Shown in pieces: positions 58,560-64,000 of a stretch of DNA of 64,000 nucleotides. The stretch comes from Deroplatys truncata (taxonomy: Eukaryota > Arthropoda > Insecta > Mantodea > Mantidae): the NCBI GenBank assembly GCA_030765065.1, contig CM060990.1:500764190-500828189 (forward strand). The letters are read 5' to 3'. The notes under the pieces are model-generated. The model saw nothing but the letters and a program-made list of their open reading frames with translations, searched no databases and was not told where the DNA came from. Numbering within the stretch: position 1 is the stretch's first letter; every line of letters begins with the position of its first letter. Position numbers and translations under genes: made by a program.

Positions 58560-61500
58560 GTAATAATAATTTTGTACTAAAATACACTGCAATAATGTAT
58601 AAAGATTCTCGCCATTCGCCTGTGAGATCGCTGCATTCATCCTGCCTGGGGAAGAATGTAGGAGCCTGCACCATCGTCGCTAAATCCGTGAAGACCGGAC
58701 GGCTCGCCAGCAAACGGGATGGCTGGGATGAGAATATTAATAATAATCATAATAATCATAATAATGAGAATAAATTAATTGTTGTATAATGGAATACACT
58801 GCAAACAAGGTATAAATATTTGTTACCATTCAAACCGGGCCTCTAAAAATGGAGGAGAACCGGAGTGCTTCAGCCATGGTAGAGGTCCAAAGCGGCTGGA
58901 AAGGTCGCGGAATATTCCTATAAATTTCGCACCCTCGGATCTTGCTGCAATGCTCTAAGCGTTGCAAGAAATGCAGCCTCTTGTGCCTGCTTGTAAGCGG
59001 TTTTCAGATCGTCAGACTAGAATTCTGAAAAAATAAAGGGTTTGTTTATTAAATTTGGCATATTGTCACAACTAAAGTTGGACACAGGGGGGAATAACTG
59101 GGAATCAGATGATAGAGAACTCAGAGCTTGGCTTAACGGAACTACTATATTCTACAGAGTTACATTTCTACCGTGCGATAGTTGGGTTTATCGGATCAGG
59201 GATGATGATTTTACTAGCTAACACTATTATTATCAATCTATCCTATAATGCTTACCTTGAGAAACATGTCTTGTCTTGGATGAGGAGAGCCAATACTCAA
59301 CACGACTTTGTCAAGCCGCTAGTGGTGCCAAATGAAACCATCCGGAGCGGCCGTGCAGCGGCCGTTGACGGGTACCATCGTTGTCCCGGCAAAGTTACAA
59401 CACAAAGTCTCCTGAGCAGAGCTCAAGCACTTATTTATATAGAGTTAAATAACCTAGAGGGGTTCATTCCAATACCGTGGCAGCGATTACCAAATATGGT
59501 CTGCCAGCGCCCTGAATTTGAAATATAGCAGCCAATCATAACTCGGTACGTCAATGTTCTAGAACATTCTATGTGACGTAACGCGATTTAAGGTGCAGCT
59601 AAGAGCCTGCAGAAAGAAACGTACTCCTCAGGAAATGATGGCACAGTAACATCCCTTTGAAATGTCAAAGGAAATGGCAAACCACTGTTTTCTGTGATAT
59701 ATACAATTTACTAAGACTAAAGCAGAATAAGATATGATTCTATATGAATTCAGAAACTTGTGACAGGTTAATAAAATAATGCCAATTAATATAAAATAAT
59801 AATTACAATACGGATCCCCTGAGTCACGTTCGTGACATATCCCGAAACGCAAGAAATGGCGACCCCTGGCGCCAACTAAAACTAAGAAAAGAGAGCAGAA
59901 TGGGATCCAATGCTCTTGTGTGTACAATAAAAATATAGGGGGACCCAACATCGCAATTATAATCATAGACAAAGAAAATAAAGCAACAGAGTCAGAAATA
60001 TAAGGGTATAAGCAGGGCACATAGGCAACTACGCACATTTGCGAGGTGCAGAGTTCTAAAAGCAATTACAATAATGATGTACGGCCCTGTATGCTAATAA
60101 AGAATTATAAGTAAACGTGTAACACCTGAAAAAGAAATAAGGAAAAAGAACCTACGGGACCTGAAAGGAAAATCTACAAAGGAAAGAGGAAAGAAAAGTT
60201 CTGTCGTAGCTCACAGGAGGTAGCAGGTTCAGTTCCATCATCAGAGACTCCAATAAACACCATCACAGAAATATTTGTCGTTTCAGGACACACATAAAAC
60301 ATTCTTGAAAAACACTCCATGTCCCTTAGTGTACAGTTGTCATACCCAGCTCACGCACACAGGCTGTGGTGCACTGTCACTCTGAGCCGGTGAGATAAGC
60401 ACGGCAATACAATGTGACGTACTGCTGCAGAATAAGAGTACAGCACCGGAAGTCCGATGGCAACCTTAGATTAGCAGAGTTCAGGACAACTGTGCAGCTA
60501 AAGAGGGCTTGGCTGGGGGGACAAGTGTTCTTATGGCGGCTGTCTTCCCAGGCGGAAGATGAATAAATGGTCCCGTAGATCCACGAAAATTCTTTACGTA
60601 AGACGAAGTGTCCGTACCGATGAGGTAGTGTTCATGCAGTTGAGCAGTAAAACAAACAGAAAAGAAAAAGGAATTAGGGAATGGAAAATCAAAAAACCCA
60701 ACAGGTAACAGTACCTACGGGGGTAATCAGAAAAAAGGGGAGGGGGACAGGAGGTTAGATAATCTGAAAGATAGGGATACCAAGGACGGATAAAGAAAAC
60801 CTATGGGGAAATTTGGATACAAATGGTGCTTTTACCATATTAATTAAGGACGGACAATGTATCCGGTTAACTGAACAAATTATAATTGCCAATAAGAAGG
60901 CGTGAAACATCTAAGTAAACAGAACGATGAGCAATGTCATCCACAGGTAGCAGGAGAAACGATATAAAAATTAAGAAAATAAGCAACGGGCACCAACAAT
61001 GTGCCAGCAACCAAAAGGTAGAAACTGAAACTCTCGTGCTACTAAAGTTAAAAAATTAGTTAGGTGTTCCACAAACAAACGATCTAAAGATTACATAGGG
61101 AACCTCCAAAATGGCAATATCAGAAAATACAGTACATTAATGTACATACTGAGGCTTTCACGGCCGGCGTCATTAAAATATGCCAGAAAAAACTTCATAT
61201 TATTAAGTGTTGAATAGAAGCAGGTTATTCAAAGCAAATGTTTTTAGACGATGAAATTTTTAATTACACATAGTTTCCGCATTATTAGGTGGATAGGCTG
61301 AAGCAACGTGTATCACAATTGACACCTTTGTGATTAAGGATGAGAATGAGCGTATTAACACATTTTTTACGCTCTGATAACCAAATATATTTATGGCAAT
61401 CGTATAGAAACAACAGCATATTCATGAGATGGTCTCTGTTATGATCGATCATTTAACTTGAAATAATTGTCATTCGAGTATAAACTAATAAAGAAAGTAA

Positions 61501-62379
61501 AGAATAATAAACGCTATGTGTACAGTATTAAACGTCGATATGTGTATATCTACGTAAGATGAAACAGTTATGTGTGTTAAAGAGAAAACATTTTTTTTCC
61601 AAATTACTGTTAGTATAGTTGTAATACGCTGAAACATACGCTTGCTTGCCGGCCTTCTTCTTCATACTAATCTGATTACATTAGAACAATTAATTGACTA
61701 TCATTTTTGTTTTAGCTACACACGCACGCTATTAATGGATATAATCGAACGCTAAACTCTTGCATGTATAAAAACATGTTATTCAAAGCAAATATTTTTT
61801 AAAATGTGAAATGTGTAGTATAAAAAAGCATTTGAGTTATCTTAAGGGGTTTTTAATTAGAAATTCTAGGGTATAGAATAAAATTCTTAAATGCACATAA
61901 TTTACACGCCAAGATGGGTCAATAGTCACGTAGAGCTTGTATATTTTGAAATATTTATAAAACATCTTCCATATGAAATTTCTTTTAAAGCAGAGTATTG
62001 ATATGTTTAAAAATCACCACACATTTTCGCTGAAATGAAGTATTGGATTACACCAAAGGAGAACAATGTAGTGACAGAGCACAACAATTCCAAACACTGA
62101 CGTCGGTTTCTTGTGAGTGACAGTGAAGTTTCTGAATAATACAGCCTTTTATATGGTCTTGTGTGTATAAAAAATCATATGCCTGAATGTTTAGAATCCA
62201 TATTAATACCCGCGCGTGCGCATTGATTTGCAAATGACTTGCCCTGGTTGGATAGCCTGTTTTTACGGATTTATGGGGATTGGATAATGAAATGATGCTT
62301 TCTCATTGGCTTATAAGTATTTATCATGCGGGAAATGACATGTGCTTTGCAATTGTAAAAAAGCATAAGTTGTATTAAA
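58322..62379. other. Right flank of element 3, mostly unassigned
   Basis: (AAT)n at 58,518-58,570. Open frames at 59,109-59,528 (+, 139 codons, one hydrophobic segment) and 59,628-60,065 (-, 145 codons, hydrophobic) are unsupported. TGGCGACCCCTGGCGCCA at about 59,864 resembles a retroelement primer site, but no LTR pair was found. Confidence 0.4.
58518..58570. repeat. (AAT)n microsatellite
   Basis: About 17 AAT units with few interruptions. Poly-Leu/Tyr frames across it are artefacts. Confidence 0.9.
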
Positions 62380-62885
62380 AGAATAACAGGAAACCCTATA
62401 TGTCCTGATCGAGATTACTGGTTTATTTTCAAAGAATTTCGGAGCCTCGAGCGTGTCTAAAATATATGTTTGAACTCGATTATTCTAGAAAAAATCGAAC
62501 ATCCCCTTTTAAATACTTTTCAGTCAAGTCATGCGTAAAATGAAATGGTCTTCCCATTTGTTGTAAAAATACTTTACTAAAAGAATAAAAAGGAACACGT
62601 TATGTCCTGCTCGAGATGACTGGTTTGTTGTCAAGAATATATTAAAGGAATTTCGGAGCCTTGTAGCGAGTGTAAAATTGTATATACATGTTTGAATTCG
62701 ATTATTCTATAAAAAACCAATCATTCCCTTTTAAATGGTTTTCAATGAAGTCAAGCGTTAAAGGACATGGGCTTCGCATTTGTAGTAAAAGCACTTTATT
62801 AAAAATAACAAGAAACGCTTTATGTCCTGCTCGAGATGTCTGGTTTGTTGTCAACAATATTTTCAAAGAATTATCCTGTCCGGTT
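62380..62885. repeat. ~205-218-bp satellite-like tandem repeat, 2.4 units
   Basis: ATGTCCTG(A/C)TCGAGAT recurs at about 62,400, 62,604 and 62,822. Each copy is followed by ACTGGTTTGTTGTCAA-like, AATTTCGGAGCCT and TTTGAA(C/T)TCGATTATTCTA words. Confidence 0.75.
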
Positions 62886-63021
62886 TAGAGGAGGCTATAT
62901 TGTAGCGGACCAGGTTGAGCACCGAGTATTACAGCATATGTCGTAAACCAGCGCAAAGTGTGGAAACCAGGTTACCATAACACGACCACGCTAAAGAACG
63001 CCGAGTCAGCTCTTCTGTACG

Positions 63022-63029
63022 TATTTATA
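63022..63029 (+). promoter_or_regulatory. TATA-like box with downstream repeats and splice donor
   Basis: TATTTATA is followed about 25 bp on by a short-repeat leader (63,046-63,180) and CAG|GTAAGA at about 63,218. This arrangement would suit a promoter with a non-coding first exon, or an LTR. No coding sequence is attached in the window. Confidence 0.35.
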
Positions 63030-63045
63030 CTACAGGGTTTTGACT

Positions 63046-63180
63046 CGGTCGTGAGCAGTTATCAAAGAGTAGTCAGTGAGCAGTTATCGAAGAGTGATCA
63101 AAGAGCAGTTATCAAGGAGTAGTCAGTGAGCAGTTATCGAAGAGTGATCAAAGAGAGTTATCAAAGCGTCGTCAGATCAG
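63046..63180. repeat. Tandem repeats of GAGCAGTTATCRAAGAG
   Basis: Alternating GAGCAGTTATCAAAGAGTAG and GCAGTTATCGAAGAGTGATC words in a ~58-bp higher unit, just over two copies. Confidence 0.8.
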
Positions 63181-63479
63181 TTGTCAGACTCGAGACCCAT
63201 CGCCACCAGTGAAACAGGTAAGAATGCGTCTCCTCTAAGTTCTGTTTATTTGCCGGGGCTTCACCCCAAACTGAGCGGCCCAGCAACGGGCCCGAATGTA
63301 CTCACTCTTAAAGTAACAATATAATTTATTGGGTCAATGCATCCCCTGTGCATTATTTAAATACCCCCATCCTAGAACGCCACCCTGGCCTACCTACCAT
63401 CCCAGTACCGACGCATCCCCCTACCTCTGAGCTACCAACCCCCCTGTGTAATCACCAACTGCGGGGGTAACCACCCCCG

Positions 63480-63600
63480 TGGGGTGTTATAATTTGTTGT
63501 AGGCGGCGGGTACAATTTGGTATAGGCGTCGGCTACAGTATGGTGGTGGCGCCAGTTACAATTTGGTGTAGGCACCGACTACAATGTGGTGGAGTACACC
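63480..63600. repeat. ~27-bp minisatellite, about four units
   Basis: Variants of GTAGGCGYCGGCTACAATTT followed by GGTG. No coding role evident. Confidence 0.75.
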
Positions 63601-64000
63601 TACAAGGTGGCACTACCAAGCAACAGCTTGGGACGTAAGGGAAGCTACACGTTACCACCACAGAAGGGTGGAACTACGGAGCAAGACTCCCAGAATTTTT
63701 TCTCCCCCTCTGTCACCTATGTAGATATTCACCTCTAATTATTTTGTTTTCTCCTCCGCCATCCACTGTAGATAAGAAAACCCAGTCATGATGCCATGTA
63801 TAAACCCACCCTCCCACCCGTTGCATCATGACATATTATTTTTCTGTAGGGGCATCCTATATTCTAAATCATTTCATAGTAAGATGTATAGCTTTAGTAT
63901 GTAACTTTCTTTCCTTCAGCTGCAGCATGTAAATATAAAGATAGTTTAAGCCCAAAAGTGAAGATGCAGCGAGTAGTGAAAGACCAGAACACACATAATA
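63601..64000. other. Unassigned end of window
   Basis: C-rich then AT-rich sequence; no feature recognised. Confidence 0.4.

Noticed and set aside
59109..59528. 139-codon open frame with a hydrophobic segment
   Set aside because: No recognisable family, no homologous copy in the window and no splice or promoter context.
59840..59885. Retroelement primer-binding site TGGCGACCCCTGGCGCCA
   Set aside because: No adjacent LTR end or matching LTR pair could be found by eye.
59628..60065. 145-codon hydrophobic minus-strand frame
   Set aside because: Hydrophobicity follows from the AT-rich strand; no start context or family features.

Overview
The window is eukaryotic, repeat-rich DNA with no recognisable host protein-coding gene. 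tRNA-headed SINEs, a decayed LINE, a long-TIR Tc1/mariner element, an LTR element and Maverick/Polinton- or adintovirus-like genes (protein-primed PolB, capsid, adenain-like protease) suggest an arthropod genome, most likely an insect. The species assignment is inference.

Layout. (1) 1-10,021: AT-rich intergenic DNA with SINE-like tRNA-derived pieces and a dead LINE reverse transcriptase. (2) 10,022-25,937: palindrome P1, two diverged inverted arms around a 1.05 kb spacer. From outside inwards each arm carries a ~72-bp minisatellite, an ACGT-rich array, a broken PolB gene and a SINE-body array. The left arm also keeps the PolB zinc-finger N-terminus and a tandemly duplicated TATA promoter, which a 2.26 kb deletion removed from the right arm. 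(3) ~28,790-37,229: palindrome P2, the capsid module: two major capsid protein (MCP) genes, one penton/minor-capsid gene and a truncated protease in the 791-bp loop. It also has two copies of a four-exon cysteine/histidine-rich gene, with a downstream two-frame ORF. The right-arm spliced gene looks intact. (4) 41.5-58.3 kb: a third, older and independent Maverick/adintovirus-like element in canonical layout. MCP, penton, protease and a phospholipase-A2-domain protein read leftwards. Packaging ATPase, a coiled-coil protein and a retroviral-type integrase read rightwards. PolB reads leftwards at the right end. A mariner-type transposon (TA target) split its protease, and a gag-only LTR element (AATT target) split its PolB. 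(5) 58.3-64 kb: unassigned DNA with satellites and one promoter-like segment.

Together, P1 has only replication functions and P2 only structural plus accessory functions, while element 3 holds the full set. The arms of P1 and P2 differ by substitutions and private indels, so both palindromes are real, aged inverted duplications rather than sequencing fold-backs. All large viral genes carry stops or frameshifts. The single-copy penton gene and the right-arm spliced gene of P2 are the exceptions.
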